Of a stretch of 64,000 nt of DNA, positions 1 to 10,834 are shown piece after piece. Below the pieces are notes generated by a model, which saw nothing but the letters and a program-made list of their open reading frames with translations, was not told where the DNA came from and searched no databases. Origin of the DNA: Synaphobranchus kaupii (Eukaryota; Chordata; Actinopteri; Anguilliformes; Synaphobranchidae); assembly GCA_029718625.1 (NCBI GenBank), contig CM056376.1, positions 115,136,173-115,200,172 of the forward strand, given 5' to 3'. The translations under genes were made by a program, and so were the position numbers. Every line of letters starts with the position of its first letter. Positions within the stretch are counted from its first letter, which is position 1.

Positions 1-118
1 GGCCACTGTGTGCAATAATAGCGCTTTACATGATTCCAGGTAAATAAATTAAATGGCCTTAGGCATAACCACCAAGAGGCCAACGGCGAAACCTCACACT
101 TCATTGTTTGAAGTATTT

Positions 119-574
119 TATGTTTGGGGTCAAATTGACCTCAAAAGTTTAAACTGACACAAAACTATTGTATGAAAATTGTACAAAAATACGAAAATTT
201 TGACACTTTCAGTGTCCCCTTTTGTGTGTCTCCCAATTGACTAGCCTTTAATCCAAAAATATAAAAAAATCTGTGATGAAACATTTCATTTTAGAGCCTG
301 AGGTAAATGAAAGTTTGTGACGTTTAAAAACTGTATGGAAAACCAGAATCAACCACAAAAAATAAAAAAGGTTGTATATTTTCTTACATTTTACCCCACA
401 CAACACCTTTGTATACAAAGTTGGTACAGGACTTTTGAAAACACAACATTATGTTTATTGTGTGTTTATTATTTAATCCCAACAAATTAGGAAAAGTCAT
501 AGTGTCAAGATAAAAAAATGAAGTCATTTAAGAGATGTCCAACACTGAATCGGGTCAATTTGACCCCAAACATA
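119..574. mobile_element. MITE-like inverted-repeat element
   Basis: The left end reads TATGTTTGGGGTCAAATTGA and the right end carries its inverted complement near 551-574. The roughly 410 bp between is AT-rich without a long ORF. This layout fits a small non-autonomous DNA transposon. The superfamily cannot be assigned because no clean target duplication was found. Confidence 0.6.
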
Positions 575-924
575 ATATGAGGGTTAAAACTGCTCAAGTT
601 TAATGGCTGTGATAGGGAAAACTTGCAGTTGCAAGAAGGAAGCCAATATTACAGTAAGAATCCCATCTCAGATCAGGTCAGATAGGGAGTTTGCAAAGGC
701 ATTTAAATGAGATTGAGATACAACTGGAATTTTTAGTCAAAATGCAAGGTGTTACATCTGGTGGAAACCCACACTGGTCTTCTAAGTTGATTATTTGCTT
801 GAAATTCACTATGTGACTGACAGATCTTACAACAACATGCAATTTCATTTATTTTTCAGAAATCATGCAAATAACTGAGCAATGTGATGTCCTTTTTGTC
901 AGAGAAGCAGGCTAATGTAACTAC
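575..924. other. Intergenic, nothing recognised
   Basis: Unique-looking AT-rich sequence. I see no coding similarity, RNA gene or repeat structure. Confidence 0.5.
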
Positions 925-1348
925 TGTAGGAATTCTGTCCTTTGTAAAGTAAAACTCGGAGTTCCAAAGTTTAGGTCAATAGCAATTTAATTATAATGCA
1001 AAATAGTCTTCATTACAGTATACAAGATACCGGGTAATCGTAAGGCAGTTCAATCACAAAATAGTGTTGTGTGTGGTACAAGCTTTATATCCCAAACCTG
1101 AAATAAAATGCTGACATAGAATGCAGGTTCCTGTCCCTGATTGGGTGACAGGCAAACAAATGTATGTGGTGTGGGAGGGAACCAAATGGTTATTGTCACC
1201 TAGGTAAGCTGGCTAACTCCTGTCTCACACCCTAGCGGTGCCGTCGTCACCAGGCTTTGTTTCTAACCCCCCCTTGATCATTGAGTAAGGCTGATTGTGT
1301 TAGGTGACCATCCAAGAACATTGAAGCAGGAAATATATTTCCCCTACA
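925..1348 (-). mobile_element. Solo LTR of a retrovirus-like element (424 bp)
   Basis: On the minus strand the segment begins TGTAGGGGAAATATA and ends with TCCTACA, so it has TG...CA termini. It is flanked by CTAC on both sides (921-924 and 1349-1352), a 4-bp target duplication. A TATAAA box lies inside on the minus strand (around 1085-1092). No internal region is attached, so it is best read as a solo LTR left by recombination. The 4-bp duplication suggests a retrovirus-like rather than a Ty3/gypsy source, which is inference. Confidence 0.65.
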
Positions 1349-1352
1349 CTAC

Positions 1353-1900
1353 GGACTGTGAACTTTTACCATCTGCATTACATCAGGAAGCAGATGTGTC
1401 AGATCAGATCCAAAACTACAGGTTATAAACACAAATTTACATAAATCATGTAATTATACATAATGTTGACCTGTGGCCTGAAAAGCACTATTCAAAATAA
1501 GGTGTCATTTTATATCTTACATGAGAACACATCCTCCTTTACAATATTAGTTTGAGCACATATGGATATGACAGGAGGCTGTATTCTCATAATAATAATA
1601 ATAATAATAGATCATGGAAATAACTGTTATAATTATTATTGTTGTTGTTACAACAACAAAAACATGCATTTTATGAATTGAATTTTATGAGGATCACTTT
1701 AAATACTAGTAGGCATATAAAATACCAGTGCAAAGCCAACCTTTCATTAGGATGGTGTGATGTGGTGGGATCAGATGGGCAGATTGGGAATATGGTGTTC
1801 TGTTGTTGTGATAATGGTTGCGTGAAGAGAAGGAGAGGATTGGTCATGTTTCGCCGCACGCTGTTGAGACGGGGTAATTGCATTCCCCGCTGGGGTTTTG
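1353..1900. other. Intergenic with short AAT microsatellite
   Basis: AT-rich sequence with an (AAT)n run around 1591-1608 and a GTT/AAC run near 1640-1662. Short ORFs here on both strands show no recognisable family. Confidence 0.5.
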
Positions 1901-1929
1901 TAGAAGATACAAGTAATGAATGAATGAGT

Positions 1930-2420
1930 GGTGCCAATCCTCCTACGGAGCTGACTGACTGTGCATCGTGTGTGCTCCGTGTTCCCGGCCGCTTCGGCTC
2001 TGGCTGCGGGGGCGGGAACCAGCTACACGCTGACATTTTGGGGCGTGCGGGAGAATAACGCGGAGCGCGGGGGTAAGGAGCTCTGATGATAAGGGAGCAG
2101 GAGGCGTGGTAAACAGCTGACCAGAATGGCTGTTATTTTGGCGGGGTCGCGCGGAACGGAACGCTACTTTATCCGACCTTAGATCAGCGGCAGTCTTGGC
2201 CGGTGGTGTCAGCGCCCATTGGCGCTAATGGTGTGGGAGACGCACGCCCGCTCTCAGCACTGCCCCCTCGCGTTTGTTCACCAGTGTGACTCAGTGGCAC
2301 ACTCACATTTGATCTGGGGTAAACACCGCATGTTCGAGAGTTCTGTTGAACATGCTGCGGAACATGCTCTGCACGCCCTCGCGTGTGTTGAGCACGGTGC
2401 CACGCACACCTTGCGCCGGT
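1930..2420. promoter_or_regulatory. CpG-rich unassigned patch
   Basis: This stretch is markedly richer in G+C and in CpG than its surroundings, with clusters such as TCGCGCGGAACGGAACG near 2146 and several CG-rich runs between 1980 and 2080. No splice-bounded coding sequence could be recognised. It could be an unmethylated promoter or enhancer, a first exon of a neighbouring gene, or part of a GC-rich transposon. The regulatory label is inference from composition only. Confidence 0.25.
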
Positions 2421-2578
2421 ATTCAAACGTTCTTGGGAATCACCCTGTGAACTCACAGCATATGATCACCGAACTTACCACACGGAACTCACTAAGACAT
2501 TCCAGTTACTGCAAGTACGCGTGGTGCTTCCCACGCCGGTCGACCTATCCAGCCTTTCTGACCATATGTATATATAGG

Positions 2579-2657
<79 letters not shown>
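2579..2657 (+). repeat. (TG)n microsatellite
   Basis: Nearly uninterrupted TG dinucleotide run of about 80 bp. Long valine-cysteine ORFs through it are artefacts of the repeat. Confidence 0.95.
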
Positions 2658-2659
<2 letters not shown>

Positions 2660-2782
2660 TGTGTAATTAAAATGGGCTTGTTACAAAATAAAATGTTCAA
2701 TCCAAGATGTATGATTATAACTATGACCCCTGTTGCTGTGTAACTTTGATCATTGTTGCATTTGCATCCCTCTCAGGTCTGA

Positions 2783-2838
2783 AAGTGTGTGTGTGTGTGT
2801 GTGGGGGGGGGGGTCTGCTCTAAATTTCCCCCAGCCCT

Positions 2839-2912
<74 letters not shown>

Positions 2913-2957
2913 CTCACTCTCACGCTCTCTCTCAGTTTCTCTCTCTCTCACACACAC

Positions 2958-2988
<31 letters not shown>

Positions 2989-2990
2989 AT
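2783..2990 (+). repeat. Compound TG / CA microsatellite
   Basis: A short TG run and a G-tract are followed by long CA runs (about 2840-2907 and 2949-2988), with an intervening CT-rich stretch. The CA run ends exactly at the start of the inverted-end element at 2991. Confidence 0.95.
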
Positions 2991-5567
2991 GGGCCTCATT
3001 CATGAAATGAGAGCAATTTTTCCCGTAGTTTGGCATTCATTAACGTTTTCAAATCTGAGATTTGTTTGTATGTACGAACAAATTTTACACCTGCTCAGGA
3101 CCAAGCGTATCGCATTCGTAAATTCAAAATGCTGCTAAATGTAGCTTCTGAGTGATAATTAGAATATTAATTCATTTTTATTTTCTGTTAAATTCACAAG
3201 AGTAAATGTAGCCTTTGAAATACACATTGCAAACATAAATTACCATTGTAAAAAGCAAACACTTTAGATTAAGCCTAGGCTATTAATCAATTGTAGGCTA
3301 TGAAGTTGTTTAATTAGACCCATAACGTAGGCTAATGAATGCTCCCAGTAGCCTACTATTTATTCAAAATTGCAAAAAATTGAAATGCTGTATAACGTTA
3401 AATACGCTAATTAAACACACATTTAACCAATGAATGACATTTGCTTTAAAGTGGCTTACAGGTATGTATAGCCAGCGTTGCAATTGTGGTCAACAGCATG
3501 ATCCAGTCAATGTCAGCATGCATCCAGTTCCCCTACATGCAATGCCAGGTTGAGGTAAAGCGGGGTTTTTATGAATTGCCAACCTGCCCAATGTTATTGG
3601 TGCCGTAACTGTACTGCACGAACGTAGCATCAAGGCTCTATCAAAAGATAAGTTTGGAAAATATGCATAGAAAGGGCTGTCACATCTGTGCAGCTCACAT
3701 GTCTTGTGAAATGTAACCTATTGGTCAACGTCCTGGCCCGGTTGCCTGCTGGGACCATAGATGGGTGGGACCCACAACAGCTTCAGTTGGCACTCTTTTG
3801 CAGAACGCTGCGGTGAGACTTATTGGTGTAGATACATGAAATTGTTGTTTACTGTGTCAGAGTTCCGTGTTCTGTGTGTAGATTCCTAACTACATCTTTC
3901 CATCACTAGGGGATCGGATATTTAACCACCTCTGGGGTGCACAGAACACCAACAAACGAATAATTAATACTTTTATTTATTTCCAGGCTGCAAGAAAGAC
4001 CGCAGCCTAGTGCTTGGCAGATGGAGGCGCTCGTCCGATACAGATATGCTTAAACTTTAACAGCTCGTGTGACAGGAGATTCTGCATTTCCTGTATGTTA
4101 TATCCTGCCAGGCCTTTTTACTTTACCATGTAGGCTATTTTACTATTTACTTTATGACATCGGAACGGACAATACTAAACAATTTTTTTCCTTGATTGAA
4201 CATCCGCTAAGAAAACTTTGATTTCAGTGTCGGAATAATTCTTTCTTTTACTTTTTCTTGGCCATTTTGACTTTGTATGGACCTTTAAATGGAATTGACA
4301 ACCTCAATATAAACAGAGATTGTATCGTAAAGAGATATGCCAACTGCATGAATATCATGTTTCACCTCTAGGGGCGACTATGAGCACTAAAACTGGGCTA
4401 AACAGAGGATAATTATTGGGGGTCAATGGAAGATTTTTCCAGAAACCCAAATCTATGAGATAATAATTTTTATTGTAAGTTGGAAAAAGTTCGCAGACAG
4501 CAGATAAGAAAATATGCTTTTCTATGCACTTAGATTAATGAAATCTTGAACTGTTTCGGAAAAAAAATTACTTTTTTTTTCTCTGGTTATGCAAATTTGG
4601 TAATGAATATTCATGACCACTTTGGACGTGAGACTCAAAAGCAAGATGGGCGGCCCCACAGCCAGCCGAAATCGTTCGGTAAATAACAGCACCAGAATGA
4701 CAACTATGTGGACAAACAAAGTACTAGCTAGTACCGGTGGTACATCACCTTGTATCTTATAGACAATGTGGTTTTAACAAGAATCTTCTAGAAGCTTCTA
4801 GAGAATATATGGTTTTACTGAACAAGCGAGAGCTACTGGCTAGTTGGCTACCGCCAAACAGGACATATTGTTGACCGCTGGTAATGAATATTCATGAAAA
4901 TTCATCAACATTGCGTAGCATCAATGCTAGTGGAAATGTTTTGAAAGTGAGATCATAACACAACCATCGATTCCATGTCGACTTATAATTATGTATTAAT
5001 TATAAGCATTAGGCCGTGTAACATTGCCAGTAATAATCCAGTTACGCGAATATATTTGAAATTGACTGATGATAATTTTATAGCATTTAGCTCCATTCAC
5101 CTCCATGTATTTTTCCAGATTCTACTCTGTTTAGCAGTGCCTCAGCACTGCCCCCTCCTGCTCAAAGAATGCAATTGCACTTTTTTCTCGTTACATTGCA
5201 GTCATTGGAGTTGGCAAGGCTTTCTCTCTCTATGGGCTTTGATATTAGAGCTTAGAGCTGCCTTAGAGCTGGCATTTCCTATTTCCCCTTTCCTCCCCTT
5301 TCTGTTCTGTAAAGCGTCTTTGTGACAGTTGTCTGTGAAAAGTGCTATATAAATAAAATTGAATTGAATATAAGGCAATTCATGGGCGTGGATTTATGCT
5401 AATCACAAAATAATGTGAAAGCGCTTGTATGAACATACGTACATGAATACGAAAAAATCTGCCTTTCCCACACGGTTTGATCATGAATCCGGTGGAATTT
5501 TTTTGTACCAACTCGTTTCATACATAAATGTACCCGCATATTTAGGAACGCTTCATGAATGAGGCCC
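2991..5567. mobile_element. 2.6 kb non-autonomous element with GGGCCTCATTCATGAA ends
   Basis: The left end is GGGCCTCATTCATGAA and the right end is TTCATGAATGAGGCCC, a perfect 16-bp inverted terminal repeat. The ends are close to those of the small MITE at 30813-31020. The body is AT-rich with no transposase ORF. It carries two copies of the palindromic motif AATGAATATTCATGA (near 4602 and 4882). At 5286-5370 there is a dispersed-repeat tail of the GCGTCTTTGTGACAGTTG / TATAAATAAAATTGAATT kind, so other repeats have inserted. No target duplication is clear, because both flanks are microsatellite. Confidence 0.5.
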
Positions 5568-5580
5568 AGCATGTGTGTGA

Positions 5581-5622
<42 letters not shown>

Positions 5623-5707
5623 ATGTGTGTGCGTATGGGTGTGTGTGTGTGTGTGTGTACATGTGTGTGCGTATGGGTGTGTATGTGTGTGTGTGTGAGT
5701 GTGTGTG
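5581..5707 (+). repeat. (TG)n microsatellite with variant units
   Basis: TG run interrupted by ACATGTGTGTGCGTATGGG variants, which themselves repeat twice. It lies immediately right of the 2.6 kb inverted-end element. Confidence 0.9.
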
Positions 5708-6137
5708 ATAGAAAAACAGAAAGAGCAGACTGGAAGACTGCAGCACGTCTGAGAGGAAGTCCACCTCATTCCCTCAGCCTCAGAATCATGGAGCACAGCC
5801 AATCAGAGGCCCCCCCTGCTGAGCGTTCACAGGGGACAGTGCCTGGCAGGGTGTGGACTGGAGCTTTGTGAAAAAGAGTGTCAGTGAGTGGCACGCGGCT
5901 GTTTATGGTGGAGGTATGACACTGTCCCACAGGGGCGACAGAGACACTTTTCACTGTAAAACAAGCCTTTCCCTTCCGTAGCTTTACTCATCTCTGTCTG
6001 TAGTGTTGGTTTTCCAGCCATGTTAAATGTCCCTTCTGTACACAGCTTGTGATAAAAGTGTGTACTAAATGCTGAAGTTGTAACTTGTAATCCTCTGACA
6101 AAGATGCAGCATTAGGCTAAGAAAGCCAGGGATCTCA

Positions 6138-6660
6138 TCTTCCAGTCCTGGAGGGCCACAGTGTCTGCAGTCTTAACTCCAGTCCTGGAGGGCCGCAGTG
6201 TCTGCAGGTTTAACTCCAGTCCTGGAGGACTGCAGTATCTGCAGGCTTAACTCCATTCCTGGAGGGCCACAGTGTCTGCAGGTTTAACTCCAGTCCTGGA
6301 AGGCCACAGTGACTGCAGGCTTAACTGCAGTCCTGGAGGGCCGCAGTGTCTGCAGGTTTAACTCCAGTCCTGGAGGGCCGCAGTGTCTGCAGGTTTAACT
6401 CCAGTCCTGGAGGGCCACAGTGTCTGCAGGTTTAACACCAGTCCTGGAGGGCCGTAGTGTCTGCAGGTTTAACACCAGTCCTGGAGGGCCGTAGTGTCTG
6501 CAGGTTTAACTCCAGTCCTGGAGGGCCGCAGTGTCTGCAGGTTTTAACTCCAGTCTTGGAGGGCCGCAATGTCTGCAGGTTTTAATCCAGTCCTGGAGTC
6601 CTGGAGGGCCGCAGTGTCCAAGACACTGTGGCCCTCCAGGATTGGGAGTTTGAGAGTATT
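6138..6660. repeat. 37-bp minisatellite inside a transposon-like end sequence
   Basis: About 13 copies of a 37-bp unit beginning CCAGTCCTGGAGGGCCGCAG, with scattered substitutions. The last part (6615-6660) carries the same motif inverted (GGCCCTCCAGGATTGGGAG). The unit resembles the ends of a widespread fish repeat that is also seen once near 31480-31520. A possible 8-bp flank, GGCTAAGA on the left and GGCTAAAG on the right, would fit an hAT-type duplication. Confidence 0.8.
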
Positions 6661-6859
6661 GGGCTAAAGAAAACAGGAAGTTTGTCTCTTAAGTGGTGTG
6701 TTTTTTTATTGATTCATTTTCTCTCCTCCTCATTTGCTCTTTTTTCTATCTGACTGCTTCTGTGAGACACAGACTATGCTGCATGCTTCCTGATACCTTA
6801 TATGGTCAGACATAGTTTCTGCTGATTCACTCAGGATCCTCCTTCCTGTCGCCCAGTCG

Positions 6860-6863
<4 letters not shown>

Positions 6864-6912
<49 letters not shown>
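6864..6912 (+). repeat. (CT)n microsatellite
   Basis: Uninterrupted CT run of about 48 bp followed by further pyrimidine-rich sequence to about 7050, including a C-tract near 7030. Confidence 0.95.
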
Positions 6913-6913
<1 letters not shown>

Positions 6914-7516
6914 TCTCTAACGTAATCAGCACAGTCCCCTCTTTTTCTCTTTCTCTCCTTCTCTGTTAAGGTAATCAGTACAGTCCTCTCTTCCCCCCCC
7001 TCTTTCATTCTGTTAAAGTAATCTGTACAGCCCCCCCCCCCATCTCTCTCTCTTCTAATGCTGCCATTTGTTTACTTCCTTCCAAGACACATACATACAG
7101 CTAGAATAGAACAGGTGGCAGGTAGAATAAGACACAAAGACACTGAGGGGGAAGAGAGCTGTGCAGAATGATAGATGACCGTGAGAATGACTCTCTGAAA
7201 AGCGCAAGAGGACCCACATGTCCATGTGGATTTTCAGTGAGCGGAACCTGATTACAAAGATGCTGAAATCTGTCACACTTCAGTGAAAGTTCTCTATTTC
7301 CAGGCCATGCTGCCCAGTGGGACTGACAGATTCCACCTGTCACACAGATGCTGTGCGCCTGCTCTTAACGAAGGCGGGATAAAACCTCATTCATGCGTTT
7401 TTATATCTGACGTTGCCTGGTGCTGCATCTCTTTGAGCAGAGAATGATGGCAGTAGCTGTTGAACGTAGATGGTCTCCCAGAGTCCCAATACAGCTGAAA
7501 ACGATGTAAAACCATT

Positions 7517-7766
7517 ACATTACATTACATTATAGGCATTTAGCAGACGCTCTTATCCAGAGCGACTTACACAGCTTTTTTATTTTTAGCTTTTTTTTTT
7601 TATTTTTTACATATTATCCATTTATACAGCTGGATATATACTGAAGCGATTCAGGTTAAGTACCTTGCTCAAGGGTACAACGGGCAGGTGTCCGAACCTG
7701 GGAATCGAACCTGCAACCTTTCGGTTACAAGGCCAGTTCCTTAACCATTATACTACACTGCCGCAC
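7517..7766 (-). mobile_element. tRNA-derived SINE, near full length
   Basis: Read on the minus strand the head is tRNA-like: GCGGCAGTGTAGTATAATGG, an A-box-like GGTTAAGGAACTGG and a B box GGTTCGATTCCC. The element ends in a tail with the GTCTGCTAAATGCC motif and a short TAATG-type repeat. Flanks AAAACCATT (7508-7516) and AAAACCCATT (7767-7776) look like a target duplication. The 3' tail matches the L2-type LINE copies at 13332 and 58168, which fits LINE-assisted retroposition. Confidence 0.8.
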
Positions 7767-7776
7767 AAAACCCATT

Positions 7777-8400
7777 AGAAACACACCAACTGGGTCCTCG
7801 GCTGAGATCATTTGTGATCCAAAATGGAGAAGAGGGACAGATTCCTTACAAGCAGAGATTTATTGCACAGCAGTTTGAAAAACATGAGAACTTTAGAAAC
7901 AATTCTGTTTTTGGATGGAGATGAGGTCTGGAGCCTATTCCCGCATGCAGTAGGCAAGAGGCAGGAATACACCCTGGAAAGATCACCAATCCATCACAGG
8001 GCACATACACCATTGGGCCCCATGCCATGGACTGGTATCTAATGTAAAAAGGGTGTAATCCCAAACGCGCTACAGGCCGGCTATATAAAAAAGGACTATA
8101 GGTGCTCAACAAAAGGACCACCGTACTGGATACATACACTTAATAGTGTAGAACCCAATGGGTTAATGAGTCTCTGAATCTTTCATGTTTTTTGTAATTT
8201 GTGTATAGGCTATTTTATTTTCATTATATATTGTTTATGCCATGCTCATAATAGGATATTATTCAATTTAATTACCTATGATATTTGTCGATCTCTCTAC
8301 CCTGTTAAAGAATATAACATTATGTATGTGGAATCAATGACGAGATCTATTAGTCCCACACATGCGCACCTTACTATGTGTAATTGATGGGAAGGTATTT
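7777..8400. other. Intergenic, nothing recognised
   Basis: No coding family or structured repeat was recognised. The short ORFs on both strands are unconvincing. Confidence 0.45.
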
Positions 8401-8410
8401 ATATACCTCC

Positions 8411-8470
8411 CGGTGCGTTGTCTGTATTTCCTTTTGACTCTGAAGAAGACGTCGTTGACGTCGAAACGTC
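8411..8470 (+). other. Hammerhead-like ribozyme motif
   Basis: The segment contains CTGAAGA (8440-8446) matching the CUGANGA core, then a perfect hairpin GACGTC-GTT-GACGTC (8448-8462), then GAAA (8463-8466). GCGT upstream (8415-8418) can pair with ACGT (8466-8469), giving a candidate stem III with cleavage after T419. Stem I is weak, with GTC 8420-8422 against GAC 8436-8438. One extra A sits between the core and stem II, so this is hammerhead-like rather than canonical. Penelope-like retroelements are known to carry such motifs. A TATA-like palindrome lies just upstream. Confidence 0.4.
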
Positions 8471-8544
8471 AGTCTCATTAAATAATTTTTTGCTCTGAGC
8501 TCTGTGTTCTCCAGTCCTCCTTATCTCGGGTTAGTCCTAGCGAA

Positions 8545-9305
8545 GTGGTCTGGGTAAGATGGTCTGGTATCTGTTAATGAACTGTTCCAGTGTCTGGTTT
8601 CTGTTAAGGTTCTGCTCCAGAGTGTGGATGGGCCCCACGGTCTGGCATCTGTTAATGAACTGTTCCTGTGTGTGGATGGACCCCATGGTCTGGTATCTGT
8701 TAAGGCACTGTTCTTGTGTGTGGATGGGCCCCATGGTCTGGTATCTGTTAAGGCACTGTTCTTGTGTGTGGATGGGACCCCATGGTCTGGTATCTGTTAA
8801 GGAACTGTTCCAGTGTGTGGATGGACCCCATGGTCTGGTATCTGTTAAGGAACTGTTCCAGTGTGTGGATGGACCCCATGGTCTGGTATCTGTTAAGGCA
8901 CTGTTCCTGTGTGTGGATGGGCCCCATGGTCTGGTATCTGTTAAGGCACTGTTCCAGTGTGTGGATGGGCCCCATGGTCTGGTATCTGTTAAGGCACTGT
9001 TCCAGTGTGTGGATGGACCCCATGGTCTGGTATCTGTTAAGGCACTGTTCCAGTGTGTGGATGGACCCCATGGTCTGGTATCTGTTAAGGCACTGTTCCT
9101 GTGTGTGGATGGGCCCCCATGGTCTGGTATCTGTTAAGGCACTGTTCCAGTGTGTGGATGGGCCCCATGGTCTGGTATCTGTTAAGGCACTGTTCCAGTG
9201 TGTGGATGGACCCCCATGGTCCTGGTATCTGTTAAGGCACTGTTCCTGTGTATGGATGGGCCCCATGGTCTGGTATCTGTTAAGGCACTGTTCCAGTGTG
9301 TGTGC
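8545..9305 (+). repeat. 48-bp minisatellite, about 16 copies
   Basis: Tandem array of a 48-bp unit containing GGTCTGGTATCTGTTAAGG followed by TGTGTGGATGGGCCCC. The unit is a multiple of three, so long ORFs run through it on both strands. These are repeat artefacts and not genes. Two units carry one-base insertions near 9110 and 9215. Confidence 0.93.
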
Positions 9306-9444
9306 CGGCAGCCCAGCAGATGAATGCATAATTAGCGCTGGTGTCACCCAGGAATGGGCAGGTTTCAGTCGGTGAGGATTACAGCCCTGCAGAGCTATAC
9401 ATGCTGACTTGCAAACTGCGGTGTGATTATGATGAAGAGTGTGG

Positions 9445-9605
9445 GCGACACTGCAGCATAGGGGTTAGGGAACTGGAGTTGCAATGCTAAGTTTGTGGTT
9501 CGATTCCCCTGTGGGGCGCTGCTGCTGTACTAAGTGCTTAACCTGAATTGCGTCAGTATATATCCAGCTGTATTAATGAGTTGCATTGTAAAATGTAATG
9601 TTGTA
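9445..9605 (+). mobile_element. tRNA-derived SINE fragment
   Basis: Plus-strand copy of the same SINE family as 7517-7766. It has an A-box-like GGTTAGGGAACTGG, a B box GTGGTTCGATTCCC and the body motif TATATATCCAGCTGTA. The tail is shortened and lacks the usual hairpin. Confidence 0.7.
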
Positions 9606-10830
9606 GGGAATTTTTTCAAAGAATTAACAAAGGAAGGTGTTTAATAGCCAAAATGTTCCATCATCCGAAAGAAAAGCTTTTTAGAATGGCCCTTCATAAC
9701 AGTGATATAACTCATTCATGAACATTATATAGCACCTTTGTAAGCAACATATAAAAGTTAATGGTTAAGTCCAATAAATATGAAAACGGCCATAGGAAAT
9801 TTCATGTCACCACCAATGCAATTAGCGACATTACCATAACAACTGACACACACCATATATCTATTTATGGTTATTGCCAGAAGCTTTTATGCAGGTCTAT
9901 GTAGTGTTACAAATGTGCTATATAGTACTTACGAAGGAGTTATCTTGCTGTTACGAAGGATAATTCCTAGAAAGTGTTACATTTAAATAAGGAATTGCCC
10001 TAAGGGGACAGATATGTCAATGTTACAGTGGCTGTTATTACTGTACTTTGAATGAGGAGGAAAAGTAATGCTTCAGGAATGAGTGAGCCTGGGTAGAACT
10101 GACTGCTCCCTGTCAGTAAGGCTACCTTTCTAAGTGGGTGTTAGCATAAGCTCTGTGAGCCGACACATCACTGAATTTAGTTCTCTTATGTCTTATTTTA
10201 CAGCTTCAACACAACACAGTGCTGTGTGTGGTCATACAGCCCCAGGGACATCAAACATGGATCATTAATATAACTGACTGTATGGGAGAGTTAGTATTAA
10301 TATAACTGATTGTATGTGTCAGTTAGTATTAATGTAGCTGAATGTATAGGCCAGTTAGTATTAATGTAACTTCGTTAAGAACTCCATAAAACAAATATGG
10401 GAAAGATTTGTTCAGCCATTTTCATATAGTTAAGAACTATATGAAAGTTAAATTAAAGTTAAATTAGCATTAAGATTAAGACTTTTTTTTCCCCAACAAC
10501 CTAGCTCAAATTCTACAACTATAATTGGTAAAGTAGACATAGCGATATGTCGAGCATGACATGGACTAATGCTTTTGGGTGGGTCATATTTCTGTTTATT
10601 GTAGTTTTTAAATAAACCTTTATAATTCTAAAATATCGGAAATTAATTGTCCATTGACTTATCATTGGGTCATAAATTTTGTAGCCACATCATGCTAACT
10701 GAAATTTCTAAGTACCACTGAACAACAGTCATGTGCAATGCGAGATTTCTCTCAAGTCTAATTTTACTCACTCTGTCTCTGAAGCTCTCACAGTTGAAGA
10801 ATGATAGTTTTTAAGATAACGTTAGCTCAG
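9606..10830. other. Intergenic, AT-rich
   Basis: No gene recognised. A short degenerate tandem repeat (about four units containing TTAGTATTAATGTAACTG-like sequence) lies at about 10260-10370. Confidence 0.5.
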
Positions 10831-10834
10831 TTAA

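Noticed and set aside
7700..7766. tRNA gene
   Set aside because: A and B box-like sequences belong to a SINE head followed by the SINE body and tail. The cloverleaf is not preserved.
8559..9375. Long overlapping ORFs on both strands (about 190-200 residues)
   Set aside because: They are translations of a 48-bp tandem repeat whose period is a multiple of three. No gene structure or family.
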